DNA of 64,000 nucleotides from positions 159,592,283 to 159,656,282 of the forward strand of contig OZ038381.1 in assembly GCA_964036045.1 (NCBI GenBank), in the 5' to 3' direction. Shown piece by piece: positions 21,617-33,622 of this stretch. Positions within the stretch are counted from its first letter, which is position 1. Every line of letters starts with the position of its first letter. The position numbers and the translations under genes are program-made. This stretch comes from Eutreptiella sp. 'Long Island Sound 2002'. Taxonomy: Eukaryota; Euglenozoa; Euglenophyceae; Eutreptiales; Eutreptiaceae. Under the pieces are notes generated by a model that worked only from the letters and a program-made list of their open reading frames with translations, did not search any database and was not told where the DNA came from.

Positions 21617-24600
21617 GAATGCCACACACTTCTGGTTTGTCTTTCTACAATCTCCAAAGCAATAACACAGTGCTGTTGACAAGATTGTAAAGCAAACACA
21701 CACATGCAGACATACAAAGAACTACACACCTCGAAACCATACACGCCATGCGCACTACACACTACATGTCACTACCCTTATATGTGCGACATATCACTAA
21801 GTGAGTACTCAGCTCGGGATGTGAACACTCATCAATTCACCGTATTTTGATGCTGCTTAGCCTCCGTGCCGTTTGCTTGCGATGTTTTCCGAAGCTTTCT
21901 TACCCAAGCCAAATGCGCCACTTGTTTTCTTTTCTCATACGTGATGCAACGCTGCATACTATATATACCTTTATGGGCACTACCGAACCCTTCAGTGGAG
22001 AATCTTCACGGTTGCTTGCTTTGCTTTGCGTACATATATACATACAGACACAACACGAACAAATACGGAAACATACCACACTGCCAAAAACACATATTTT
22101 CACTGCACAAACACATTGTCTGTACACTCACGTTGAGTCAGTGTCACATCAGATCATTTATCCTTTCGGCCATCATACTTGTCAAGTGTCATCCAACCAG
22201 TCTACATTTTCGGAATGGAAACACTTCAAACCAGCTGGCCAAGACAGTTTTGTGTTCTAAAACTAAATTTGGTAATTTTCGCACTCCATCCGGCACCCAG
22301 AGGTCAACAAGCAATGGGAACGTGAAAAAAAGCCGTTTTTATTCAAATCTGTACATAGTCCGGGTCCCATGTTCGTACGTGGGGTGGATGTCACGGTAGG
22401 TAGGATGGTGTAGCCACAATATCCATGCGGCAAGTCAAAAATACCCATAGAGTGGCATAAAGTGCATTAGGCGAAAATCAGCCTATCCTGGGTAGACAAA
22501 GCCACATAGAGGAAAGTGCCACCCCCCTACGGCCACATGAAGCATAGCACTGACTCAAGTGCCGAACAAGGGTTGAGAGGGATAAAAAAAATGGTCTGTC
22601 TTACCACAAGTTGCGGGAACTGCGTGCGGCATTCAATTTCCAAATTTAAACAAATATTGTCATCGAGAAGACATATAGTGCATAGAACAAGTTCATCAAT
22701 GTTGCAACAAAGAAGTCAAAACTACATTGACTGACCAAGATATTCCCATTTTGTTCTCTGTTAGAATATTTGATGCAGTTGATCAAATACTACCCTAAAA
22801 TTAGAAAGCTCAATATGACATTGTCCCGGTGCCAATGGGCCCTTGAAGCATGGGAGTTGAAGGATATGTTGCATCCATCATGCAAAGCTATTATCTTTTT
22901 TTTTGTTCCGAACCAACTTCCAAACGTCAATATCCGGAAATAACAAACGGAAATCACGCAAAAATAGCTTTTCTTCCGTCTAAAAGCATCAAAAAAGCAT
23001 AGGTTGCATCACTCCTGCAAACTTGATTTGCCAATCATATACATGTACATATACGCCCATCTATCATGGCCCTGGACCCTTTCGCGCTCATAGATCACCA
23101 GATGCTAAAATGCTTCGTTGTCAGTATCAAATAAAGTAATGTATTTGTCTGATTTTTCAATTTTGCCGATCAACGCTCTAGAGTTCCTAGGTGTGAAAAC
23201 GTGGCGCATCGTTATCACCGTGCTCATTATATTCGTCATAAAGTGAACATAGACATGTGCACTTGAGAAAAAATGAATGCCAGATATTTGCAAACGTCGA
23301 AGAATGTAGTCATGAAAAGAAGAGGTCCAGGCTAGGGTTACATTAAATAGCACATTCGGGGGTGGGGCTTTCTAGCACGAACAGTTTTCTACTTTTGCTA
23401 CCACGTTTCGGTTTTATGTCCTGTTCTATGCATCCCTATGCATCCTGACGCCACCTTGGGGCTTCAAGTCCTTAACATAGCTCCGACATGTACCGCACAC
23501 TTCCTAAATGTCTGCTGAAATCATGTCGTGATTGGGTTTGGCCCTGTAGCACCCTTTGAAATTTTTACAATGTTGTTGTTAAGCACTTTGAAGCCTGATG
23601 TCCCCCTAACACCCCTCTAATGCTTCCTAAACCACCCTTGGTGTATCTATAACGCATTTTCTGCACATGACTTGCTAAAGCTTTGCTCACACCCCTTGAT
23701 GCACCATCACGCCGACCTAATGCCCCCTTGAAAATTCCATAACGCCCTTGTAGTACGTCATGCTCCGTTGATGCCTCTCTGAAGCGCCCTTGACGCCCCC
23801 ATGACGTTCTTGCAAACTGCACCTAATCCTCCTCTATCGCACCTTGAATGTCTGACAGGGCGCCTGACACCCCAATATGCATGGCAAATCCATCCCTAGC
23901 ACCACCATGACGTCTCCATGATGCACCACTCACACCCCAATGACCCTTAACTCGAATCTATTGGTTTTTTGATGTATTTCAATTTTGCACCACTTTTGAT
24001 TCCTATGATGGAAGTCATGGCTGTTTTGGTGATTGCAGTGAGCACACACAACCCCAAAATTTTGCTTGATCCGTTGCATCTCTTGATGCTCTTTGGATAA
24101 CGTGGATAAAATTTGATATATGTATTTTTATTGCAACCCCTCTTTTGCAAAAAATTGTAAACCCTGAATCCAAAAAACATAATGACCAAACCCCATCGCC
24201 AACCCATGGGAAACATTGCACAAAGAGTCATACTTGAGACATGTCAATTATTTGGGATGGTGGGGTTTCTTGGACCTAGTTGAATTGGACCACCACTGGC
24301 ACGTCTTAGTGACCCAAAACCCATCTGAAACCCTTTCGAGAATTATCACAAGCCGGCAAATTGGTGAAAACTTTCATGTGCTAATAAACAACCTGGAAAA
24401 AGTTCTTTTTGGCCTTGGGGGGGGGGGGGGCTTGGCAGCCCCATGGGGGAATACGAACAGTCATCAAAAGATGACGGAACCCATCCCAAAGCAATGTTGG
24501 AATGCTCTCATGAAAATTCAAATTTTGAAATGCCAAGACCCGACAGGCAGCAGCTTCAACAGTTTTGGTGGGGCTATGCCCTAGCTACATAAGCCCAGCA

Positions 24601-24780
24601 AATACTAGGTGCTGGAATACCAATATTCTTACCAAGCGATGACACAGCCCCCTCCATAACAAAAAACTCATTTGCTAGTGCACAACCTACAAATAGCACA
24701 GGGGGGAGGGGGGGCTCTGGCAACATGTGCCTAGCAGCCACTACGTGGGTCCCCGCTAGAATTCCCAATGATGACCGAAA

Positions 24781-24894
24781 CCTGTCCCAGAGCAATAGGA
24801 GAAATTGAGAAAAATTCAACATTTCACAACCATGCTGCCTGTCCCAGAGCAATACGAGAAATTGAGAAAAATTCAACATTTCACAACCATGCTG
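24781..24894 (+). repeat. 57-bp tandem duplication
   Basis: Two adjacent copies (24781-24837 and 24838-24894), each beginning CCTGTCCCAGAGCAATA and ending CACAACCATGCTG. They differ at one or two bases. Confidence 0.9.
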
Positions 24895-26523
24895 CAAATA
24901 CAATTTTGGTACTTTTGGGAGGCCCATACCTCTGCGACAAGCGTCATTATGCATGCTATAGTCACCACGTTGTCATCAAATGATGACCCCAACCCGTTCC
25001 AAAGACACCAAAAAATTATTGCGAAAAAAAAATCAAAATTTCAAAATTTTGCAAGAGCCCCAGAAACTGCCAAGCACTCAAAGCTGCTGCCCAAGCTGTT
25101 GTGGGGGGTCCGAGTTTTCGTTTGGACCTACACACCCCACACTATACAATTTCAGGATCCGAAAATGGGATGGTCAACTTACCACCCCCCGCCCCCAACC
25201 AAGTGGTGCCCAGCTATGGGGACACAGGAGTTCCAGGTGACGGTGTGACACCATGGATTATTTCCTGATAAATCAGCCTCGTTTAATATTGGGAATAGCC
25301 CCTCAATTGTGTTGAGAAGAACTTACCTACTGAACCCAGACTGACGCGAGCAACCAGCAGATGAATGCTTGCCTTTTCTGGACAACAACCATGGGTGATT
25401 TTTGAATTTGTGGAACCTCCGAAACAAATGAACGTGCAATCCAAAAGAGCAGACGGGCTTCAACCATTCAGCCTATTGGATGTTTAGGCATGAACATGGG
25501 TGTCAAATAATATACTGCAACAACACATCCGGGCATTCGGGATTGCGCATCATCTTCCAGCATGGCAATCACCTGGAATTGTGTTGCTCATCATGAGTCA
25601 GGTATTGCTTGCATGCAAGAAAACTCAGTGACACATTTGGTGGATCCCACCCAAAACAGTCGATGGCAAATCATAGAGACGGTCCACTGCAAATCAAAGA
25701 GATAATGGCGGAACAATGGCAAACCGGACAACCTGAACCATAAAATATGAAATTGCAGAATCTTTACTTCTCCTGAAATGAGGTCTTCTCACGAAAACCC
25801 TAGAAGATTCAACCCACCAAGTGCAAACAGATGCACAAAATTCATGTTGTAGATTTTGACATATGAACCCCAAACACCACTGCGGCAAAGCGAACAACCA
25901 ACATTGAGACCAGTGTTTTGGTTGTGGACTTCCTTCCTAAATCTGATGGATGCAACTCAAGAAACTCTGGCAAATTTTCGTTGTCTGCGCTTGCTTCGGA
26001 GTAAAAAACTCAGTTCCCTGTGACAGGACAGCAGGCACTGACATAGGCCTACAACCACCTATTGGAATTATGCAGCACTCAGCACGATGCCATGAGCGGT
26101 CAGATATGCCGCAAAGCCCCCCTTCCATCTTTGTCGATCACCAAAAATGCATGGATAATGGACAATGATGCTGCTGCGCCATTTGAATCTTCAGAGAATC
26201 GGCACGTTGCAAATTTCCCAACGTGCAAATTTCTTCCATTTTGCAGGCTCACAAAACCGGAGACGGACAAAAAGGCAACAAATTGATATTTCTTCCTCTC
26301 ATTCTTCTGGAGTGCGGGAAGGGTCAGTGGTCATGTCCCGCATCTCCCACCATTTCTCACTAAGCAAAAAGGTCATACTTTTCTTTGATCACCCTAGGTC
26401 ACCAATAGTGGCAGTCAGCTGATGCTGCCTAATACCTCAGTTTCTTGTTGCTCGCCTGCTGCAGGCTGTGCAATATCCATTTGGCATGGGATTTAGAATA
26501 ATTTGATTTCCCTGGAATATCAG

Positions 26524-29500
26524 CTAACAGCAGCCTCCCTTCTTATTCTTGTGCTCACGTTCTCTCAACCGGAATGCAGCCTGAAACAGATGCAAAGGAA
26601 GCGGACATCGATTTCTAACACGAGAAAAACACACAGAACACGTGCCATAAATTACTTTGCAATTAATGCCAGAAATGACCTACAAACACCCAACAGACAA
26701 GAAAACATACATTTGGAGCCACTGGGCGAACTTCTTCGGGAATATTTGTGTCATGTTCGAGAATCTTCTGGATCAAAAAGCCACACGCTTCATCCACATT
26801 TCTGTTCTCCTTGGCACTCGTCTCAAACCTGGAAAGCACAAAATGACAATCCTGTCCAGAAATTGCAGCACGAATCTGTACCTTGCCATACTGTGACGAG
26901 AAAAGGGGGGGGGCGGGGGCTGAGACCTAATTCGATTGAATGAGATTGATTGAAAGGCAGGCAGACAGTGCTGCAAAAAATGCAAACTTGACGCAATGCA
27001 CTCTACAGTCAGGCATAAGTGCATCTTTATTCTCTATGCCTGACCTGGTTAAACCTCTTGACAAGGGGGGGGGGTATGACCTAGATTATGAGAGAGATTT
27101 GTTGACAAGGGGGGGGGGGGCAGGGCAGGTTTGATGGGCGAGCTTGCGTCCATCTCGGCAGCGCCCAGCAACGCACGGCGGTAGTGCGGCGCGCCTTCCC
27201 CCCTCCCCCCTCTGGGTAGAACGGCATGCAGGATCCCTCCAACCCCTCCTCCCCTCAGCTGACAGCCTTGCGAGGCACTGAGGGAGACTGTCAGGGCGAG
27301 GTAAAAAACACAAACAACAATTCCTGAAAAAAAGCCCAACAAGCTTTGAGGATATGAACCAAAGAAAACTGTAAATATTTTGAGAGTGCTGTTGAAACAT
27401 TCTCCAAATTGCAAGATTTTCCGCTTGAAAATCACAGCCTCATTGCTAGTGCTTGCCAGTGCTGATGACTTGGCTCATTGGATGATCAATACAACGACAA
27501 CAACAACGACAACAAAATCCTTCCCAAGAATATGTTCCCTCAGTAAAACTAGGGGGGGGGGGGGTGGAGGGAGGGACACAACGCATTTGTTGCAAAAATT
27601 CACTTGTTTGGACAAAGAGGGGTGTGCTGAACGAGTATGCAAAAGATGCAAAGACAAAAAGAGGTTGCGGGTGGGGGTCGAGGGCTGACACTGTTTCAAA
27701 ATGCCTTTCCTTACGAAATCATTTTCGCCCAGCTGGTGTAACCGGCAAGGTTTTCCAGCCCCCTTCGGTGTACTTTATAGCACGGGCCGGCAAGCTGAGA
27801 TTTCTAGGTTCTATGCGGTGGGTCCCATGTTGAGACCAAGGCAAGTAATGAAAAAACATGTTGTCTTCCCTTCTGCTGCTTGTTTGGCCGCACCTGCCTG
27901 TGATGGCTTGCCGCCACGCTGACGAATTCAGCACCCCTCAAACGAAAAATACCACCTCCTCAGCTCAGTCATTTTGGTTTATGGGGGATGGATCAGGCTT
28001 TCTCATCAGAAAATCCCGAAAATCAAGATTGTTTTTTGAGATTGGTAAAACCTAATAAAGGTGAGCTAAGCGAAGGTGTAGGTGGGACCTTTCGTTGACT
28101 TACCCGCATGCGGGGGGTTGAAACCCAATTCGAATGAGAAATTGATTTGCTTACCCTGCGGGGGGGGGGCTTTTTCGTGGCCGACCCGCCCAGTGGTTCC
28201 CTGAATTCTTTTTGCGGGGTGTCATGGCCATGGGATCCAGGGGAACATCCCACGGTCTCAGTAAATATGCACTTAACGCACCCTGGGGAACGGCGTGGGA
28301 AGGGATACCAATTGATAAAACCATGATCCTTGCAAAACTTATCCATTTCGGCCTGGGATCGGGTAATTCTATTCGGCAGGTCACACTGTGCGAAGAAACA
28401 TGCCACCGTGATGAGCAGGGGAAACATTGCACACAACACAGAAACACCAGGCCTCATATTTTGGGCTGGACGCACGTGCACACATCGACAGAGTCTAATC
28501 ATCTCTGAAGTGTAGCGCAACCCCCCCTCTGTGCTCTTGCATGAATGCACAGCATACCTTGTTGCAGAGTAGAACACAAGGGATCGGCGTGTCGTCGGGT
28601 AAATACACCTAACAAACCAACATACATGCATAACATGTTCTATCGACTCTGCGCACTACACGCCATATGAACATGTAAAGCATTGTGGGACTTACAACTT
28701 AGGCCCCGCTTGAGTTCCCATTATCTAAAAGCCCCATGTTGGGATGTAACGCAGATATTTGAGTGGCGGCAGTCGGCAACGAAGTGACCCTTCGGACAAC
28801 CAGGCCTCTTACGCAGTGGGAAACTGTTGAAAAAGGACTTCTTCCGAAGATTCATGTACGGGTGGTGTGGGTACCACGTTCACAACTGCACTCACCAATC
28901 CCCAGGACCGCCTTCCTGAGAGTGAAGACCAACGCTGAGGTTGTGAGAGTCCGCGCGAGCGCAACATCCGGCTTGCGGGTGTGTGTGTGGAGGAATGTGA
29001 AGCATTCCTGCGTCAAGTCGCGTGTGAAAGTGCACCACGAGTGGCTTACGCGGCTGACACCTGGCAGGAGAGGGTTTTGCGTTTCTCACTGAGGGGACAC
29101 CGGCTCTCACAAAACCAGCACCGTCGCCTGTCCCAGAGAGTGTTCACAAATGAAAGCGACACGGGTGGATGAAGTCGTTTTACGCGCCATGGGCGCAGGT
29201 ACAAGGGAGTTAGGGGATGTGTGGCAAAAATTGCAATAGAACGACGAGATTCAGGAATTTGATTCAGCACGGCTTGCGGCTCTTAGGGCGTCAGTGGCAT
29301 TTGACGTTGAACAGCAAACCGTCCGATGCCACTGATCCCCAGCGCCAGACATACTTTGTGGTCTATATCATTTTTCCATTTCGTAGCTGCCTCAAGCGAG
29401 TCTGGCTTGGTAATGTCGTGGACAACCAGTGCTCCCACTGCTTCCTTGTAATACACCTAGCATACAGTTTGAAGAACGTCGGCGACTGAATAGAAAGGGA

Positions 29501-30223
29501 CACATGAACAATTAAGGCACCCGGGGGGGGGGGGGGCGAAGTCATGGTCATGGTCCGCGGAGATGCTTGAAATCTTCAACGAGTCAAACCGAGCAAAGCA
29601 AAAGCATACTCTTGTTAGGTTACCAAAGCGCTCTTGACCTAAAGGAACACAGGAAATCATCATGAATCGTCTGATTAAGGATACTCGGACTCCGCAGTCG
29701 AGGTTGGGGTTCCAGGTCGGGTTCCATAAGGTGCACACACCTGCTATGTCCCACAACTGAACACGAATGGTGTTGTGCTCCCAGTGCAGTTCCTTCAAAC
29801 CAAAGTCGACACCAATCTGTGCACAGCAAGCAGTTCACCTCGTAACTCGTGTGAGAAACTCCTCTTGACACCACGTGAACGTAAGCAGATATATCCATTT
29901 GTGGAATCGGGGTGTGGCCAAAAATTACACCACCAGCATCCAAAACGCAACGTAGCAGTGCTGCAACAGACAACCAGAGCTGGCCCCCTGTCCCCAACAC
30001 ATCAAAGCTTTGCAACAAGTCCACACCGTTGCCTTGTAATTTGGCGTAAAAATGTTGTGAACGTACCGCTTGATCAGGCTGGTTTTGCCGACGCCCATGT
30101 CGCCAACGACAAGCACTGCAAAAGTTGAGAGTCAGCAGGAATATCGAAAACAAAGAAAAGTTTATCCTAGAAAATTGGCATACCCTTGTAAAGAAGCTCG
30201 GTCCGATCGTCATCGTCATTCAT
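26524..30223 (-). CDS. Rab32-family small GTPase, nine exons
   Basis: Exons (minus strand, high to low): 30223-30184, 30115-30027, 29816-29741, 29638-29610, 29456-29355, 28608-28558, 28385-28309, 26828-26711, 26580-26524. They total 639 nt, i.e. 212 residues plus TAG. All introns are GT-AG and every junction is in phase. The product has the P-loop GDMGVGKTS, switch I with IGVDF, switch II WDIAGQERFGNLTR, guanine-binding CNKCDL, ETSAK, and a C-terminal GGCC for geranylgeranylation. Ile in DIAGQ, where most Rabs have Thr, and the following VYYKEAVGA are hallmarks of the Rab32/38 family. Members act on lysosome-related organelles, mitochondria or autophagy; the role here is inferred only. NKCD appears as CNKCD rather than ANKCD. 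The largest intron (26829-28308) and intron 3 hold long poly-G runs (poly-C on the sense strand). Confidence 0.93.
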
Positions 30224-30756
30224 TTCCCGATTGTCCTTTGGAATTCAGGAAACTCACCGGGACGCCTGGGGACTGCGCAGAGCCTGCCAACGTGTGCCGC
30301 ATGCGCTTTCAGTAGTTACTGTACTCCCTTCCTCAGTACCAGCGGCTGTAATAATGCTTGAGTGCGGCGCTTTTTGGCCGGTTCGTTCAAATTTTGGGAA
30401 TATCTTCAGCAGGAAACCACCAAATTTGGATTTTTTTTACAGATCTGTAGCTTGAGAGCTGTTTTATAGCTGGGAGTATCAGAATTTCTGTCACAATGCA
30501 CTGTACCAGAATTTCTGCCCTGGGGGGTTGTGGCATTTTGGCCCATATCTGGCAAAATCCCAAAATTGCCGTTCAAATTTTGGGCATTTCTTCATGCCAA
30601 TGCCATGTTTTTTGATTCCGAGCTTTTCTGCTACATTGGCATTACAATCCGCATTGAATGGATGCTCGCCTAGGTCAATTGGAGCCAAAGTGCCTCTTTA
30701 AAGTCCAATATTTGAACAACCGTTTTTTTGCCTTTTCTGTCAAATTTCTCAGCATT
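30224..30756. other. Upstream of Rab32 and left arm of the pogo-like transposon
   Basis: No gene is seen. The part next to 30223 should contain the Rab32 promoter and 5' UTR. The part next to 30757 should hold the left end of the DDE transposon. It contains the word AGAATTTCTG twice (about 30481 and 30509). I could not find a terminal inverted repeat here that matches sequence beyond 58.4 kb. Confidence 0.4.
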
Positions 30757-31617
30757 ATGAGGATATCTTCTCGCAAATGCTCTGTGGTCACAGACCATGA
30801 GAAGTTGATTGCAACTCTCTCGCAAAAAGATCGTGCTTTGCGAGGTGCATGGGACATCCTCAATGGAGTTCTCAAAGGTCCCACACAAGCCGGAGAGAAG
30901 TGGGTTATCCCGAAGAACCATACTGCCTACTACTTGAAGAAGCTGAAGGAAGAAGGAGTTTGCATTGAAATGGAGGTGAATGCCCCCCAACTTGAAGAGT
31001 CCACTCCTCGACGTCAACAAGATGTTAAGGTTGATCCTTGGGACCTCTATGTCCAAGCCTACGAATGGGCGGGTCAAGAAGTAAGTAAAGGGAAACCAAT
31101 TTTTCGTAAAGCTGCTTCTGAGGTGTACCTTCGATTTGGCATAAATTTGTCACACACTACTTGTGCCAAGGGCGCCGAAGATGAGGGTGCCCCCCCCAAG
31201 AAGAGAGGGAAAGGCTACTTTTGTGCCCCCCGATGTCGAGTCCAAACTTGTTGACTTTTGTATTGCATTGCGAAGTTTAAACTTTTCAATATTTAAAGAA
31301 GAATTAATAGGTTATTTTAATACCTTGATTCAAGGAACTAAGTTGGTTTCCTTGTTCAAGCACGGTGAAGTTCGCGACAGTTGGTATTACAATTGGCTGC
31401 GTAGGTACCATGAAAGGCTCGGTACCGCAGCAGCAAAGGCTTTAGAGGTGGATCGCGAACGTTGGACCACTTCAAAGAATGTTGGCAAACTTTACCAAAT
31501 CTTAGAACAAACATTTGTTGATTTGGGCTTTGCTTTCAAGAACCCTAATTACTCAGCAGATGAGCCTCTTAGTGAGTCTATCAAGTTCCATCCTTGGGCT
31601 TTGGGTCGAATTGTTTC
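30757..31617 (+). pseudogene. Pogo/Tc5-like DDE transposase, N-terminal part
   Basis: The reading starts at ATG 30757 (MRISSRKCSVVTDHEKL) with a basic, helix-rich N-terminus likely to bind DNA. After a C8 run at 31190-31197 the frame changes. It continues as a HTH/CENP-B-like segment (VPPDVESKLVDFCIALRSL ... WYYNWLRRYHERLG) up to LGRIVS. The copia LTR cuts it at 31618. Joining it to 56870, after removing one GTTTC, gives SFDESRFQLDMTD, the first catalytic Asp region. Family assignment rests on layout and DDE motifs in the other half. Confidence 0.75.
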
Positions 31618-32020
31618 TGTTAAAATTTCCCTTGACTCTTTTCAATAGCAAACAATGCAGTGAATTCCAGGAATGATCTCTCACTTGAGTAGTGACAATT
31701 CAATGTGTCAACAAAACACCAACCTAAAAGGTTGCAAGAAGAATGGTACAAAAGCCTTTTTGAACCTTATAAATTGATATAAAAACATTTGTAAATCATG
31801 CAAAAGCTCATTTTATATCAATGTCATAGATTAGGAACATCCCATGCTGAAATGGATTTATCGCTTTTAGGAAATTGCATGGATGGCATCCGGGAATCGA
31901 ACCTAGGATTTAGCAATGCAAATCCCATGTTCTGCCAATTATAATAACACATCCGGCTGATAACTTTTCATCTCAATTCATTATAGATCAACAGATAATA
32001 TTGTCTGAACTCAGAAAACA
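31618..32020 (-). repeat. Copia 3' LTR with internal tRNA-like promoter boxes
   Basis: It begins TG and ends CA. The sense (minus) strand contains TTGGCAGAACATGGG and, at tRNA-like spacing, CTAGGTTCGATTCCCGG (complement of about 31884-31940), which look like Pol III A and B boxes. The partner copy is split between 36722-36788 and 56530-56869. Confidence 0.88.
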
Positions 32021-32045
32021 TCCGTCTTTTCTTTTTCTGCCCCAG
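32021..32045 (-). promoter_or_regulatory. Copia polypurine tract
   Basis: On the minus strand GGGGCAGAAAAAGAAAAGAC lies a few bases before the 3' LTR and is nearly all purine, as expected for the plus-strand primer. Confidence 0.6.
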
Positions 32046-32155
32046 CAGAACAATGTCCAGATCCACAGCGATCATGCATGACAGATCGATCAGCGATTAC
32101 GACAAAGTCCTTACCAAGTCTGAACCAAGAAGACGATAAACAGGTACTCTCATGC

Positions 32156-33622
32156 TCATGGTAGAACTGCATTATTGAGGGAGTTATAGAATATAGAACT
32201 GTAGCCAGACTTCGTCAGTGCATCTGCGAGTTGATCTTGCGTAGCCACCCATTCCAGATTGGTAACTTCTCCAGACGTTATAGCATCACGAATCACCGCA
32301 AGCTCAATGAGAAGTCTCCTCTCAGACACAGCCTTGTGCAGATAGATGTGGTCGAATAGTGAAGCACAGTCAGTGCGTAGCGTAACAGGGACTTGCATCT
32401 TCGTAATCTCAGTAACGACATTGAGCGTTAAGAACAGGTCATCCAAGCAGGCTGAACAAGCAAGGGTTTCCCCAGCAAAGGTGGACTTTACGACTCTGCG
32501 CAGGGTACGGCTTTTCCAGTTGATCAGACAGGAGCGCTCTTTCTTGTCTTCACCGACACTTGCGATAGTCCACAGCCAGCCACCAACAGTTTTCCCTTCT
32601 TCCCCATTGCCCCATGACGAGTCATGGTATCCAATAAGACGAACAGGTCCCCTCAACTTGGGAAATCTGATGAATAGCGATCTCTTCCTCATGTGCTGCA
32701 AGGTCTTGTTCGCTTGAAGCGCATCCGAGACTGTAGGTTTGCTTGATCGTTGTGAGAGACGGCACACGCTATAAGAGAAGTCAGGTCTCGTTTGCCCGGT
32801 ACACCAGGACAAAGCTCCAATCAAGCCGCGGTACAAAGTGGTCTCTTTCGTGTTTAATAGTCTTCCACGATCTGTAGACTCTTCCAGAGATATCTCCGCG
32901 ATCTCATCAATGTACTTCTGTTGGTCCAACGTTATCTCGATCAGATTGCCGTCATCGTCACGTTTGCATTCCAAATGCACTCCACAAAACACATACTCCT
33001 CTCTTTTTTCAGACCCAACAGAGAAGACACTGTGCAATGCCTCCAGAACGGATGAGATGAGAGAGTCAGTCCCAGCGATGGAGATATCGTCAACGTGAAC
33101 GGCTGCCCAGCCACAAAGATTCTCATGATCCCGAAAAAGGTATATTGCGAGGTCAAACGGCACCACAATCGCACCAATAGACAGCATAGCCTTGTGCAGC
33201 GCCTCGTACCAGTGCAGTGGAGCGTCCACAAGCCCGTACACCGCCTTCCGCAGCTTTAACAACTGCCCCGGTGCATGCAACTCCTGCGGTGGCCGTACAT
33301 ACACCTCACGCTGCAGGGCGCCTCATTGTAAAAAGGCAGTGGAAATGTTCACAGCGATCGGAGCCCATCCACGATAAGAAGCCACAGTGAGCAGCACACG
33401 CCAGGACGACTTGGAACACGTGGGAGAAAAGGTATCCAGGTCCCGCAGACCCGCCTCCTGAAAACCCCGCACAACCAACCGCGCCTTCGGCTTCAGTGAA
33501 CCATCGTCCTGCACCTTGTCAACGAGAACCCACCGACACGATATCGCCTTGTGCCCATTGTCTGGTACCAGGTCATACACATGACAAGCAACCCAGGATG
33601 CCAACTCCTTTTGCTTCGCCAC
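32156..33622 (-). pseudogene. Copia reverse transcriptase and RNase H
   Basis: Minus-strand frame with the copia signature: HKAISCRWVLVDKV, KARLVVRGFQE, DTFSPT, then VYVRPPQEL, LRKAVYGLVDAPLHWYE and the catalytic VHVDDISIAG. RNase H follows with IGYHDSSWGNGEEGKTVGGW, ETLACSACLDDLFL, LRTDCASLFDHI and ATQDQLADALTKS. A single in-frame TGA at 33323-33325 (AFLQ-stop-GALQ) interrupts the reverse transcriptase; otherwise the frame is open to the stop at 32156. Confidence 0.87.

Larger units (their letters stand above)
19790..26523. other. Intergenic DNA, no recognised gene
   Basis: No frame in these 6.7 kb has a recognisable domain or a plausible exon set. It contains probable flank or LTR of element B at the left, a duplicated 160-bp segment (20474-20790), a CA microsatellite, Pro/Thr-like degenerate short repeats around 23560-23940, a G14 run near 24418 and a 57-bp tandem duplication (24781-24894). 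It lies downstream of the Rab32 gene. Confidence 0.5.

Noticed and set aside
28892-28930. A possible extra Rab32 exon (EGGPGD) between exons 4 and 5
   Set aside because: It has AG and GT at its ends, but the true neighbours join in phase without it and it has no counterpart in Rab32 proteins.
31681-32020. Independent SINE matching 56530-56869
   Set aside because: The shared 340 bp first looked like a dispersed tRNA-derived SINE. The GTTTC duplication and TG...CA ends show it is part of the copia LTR.
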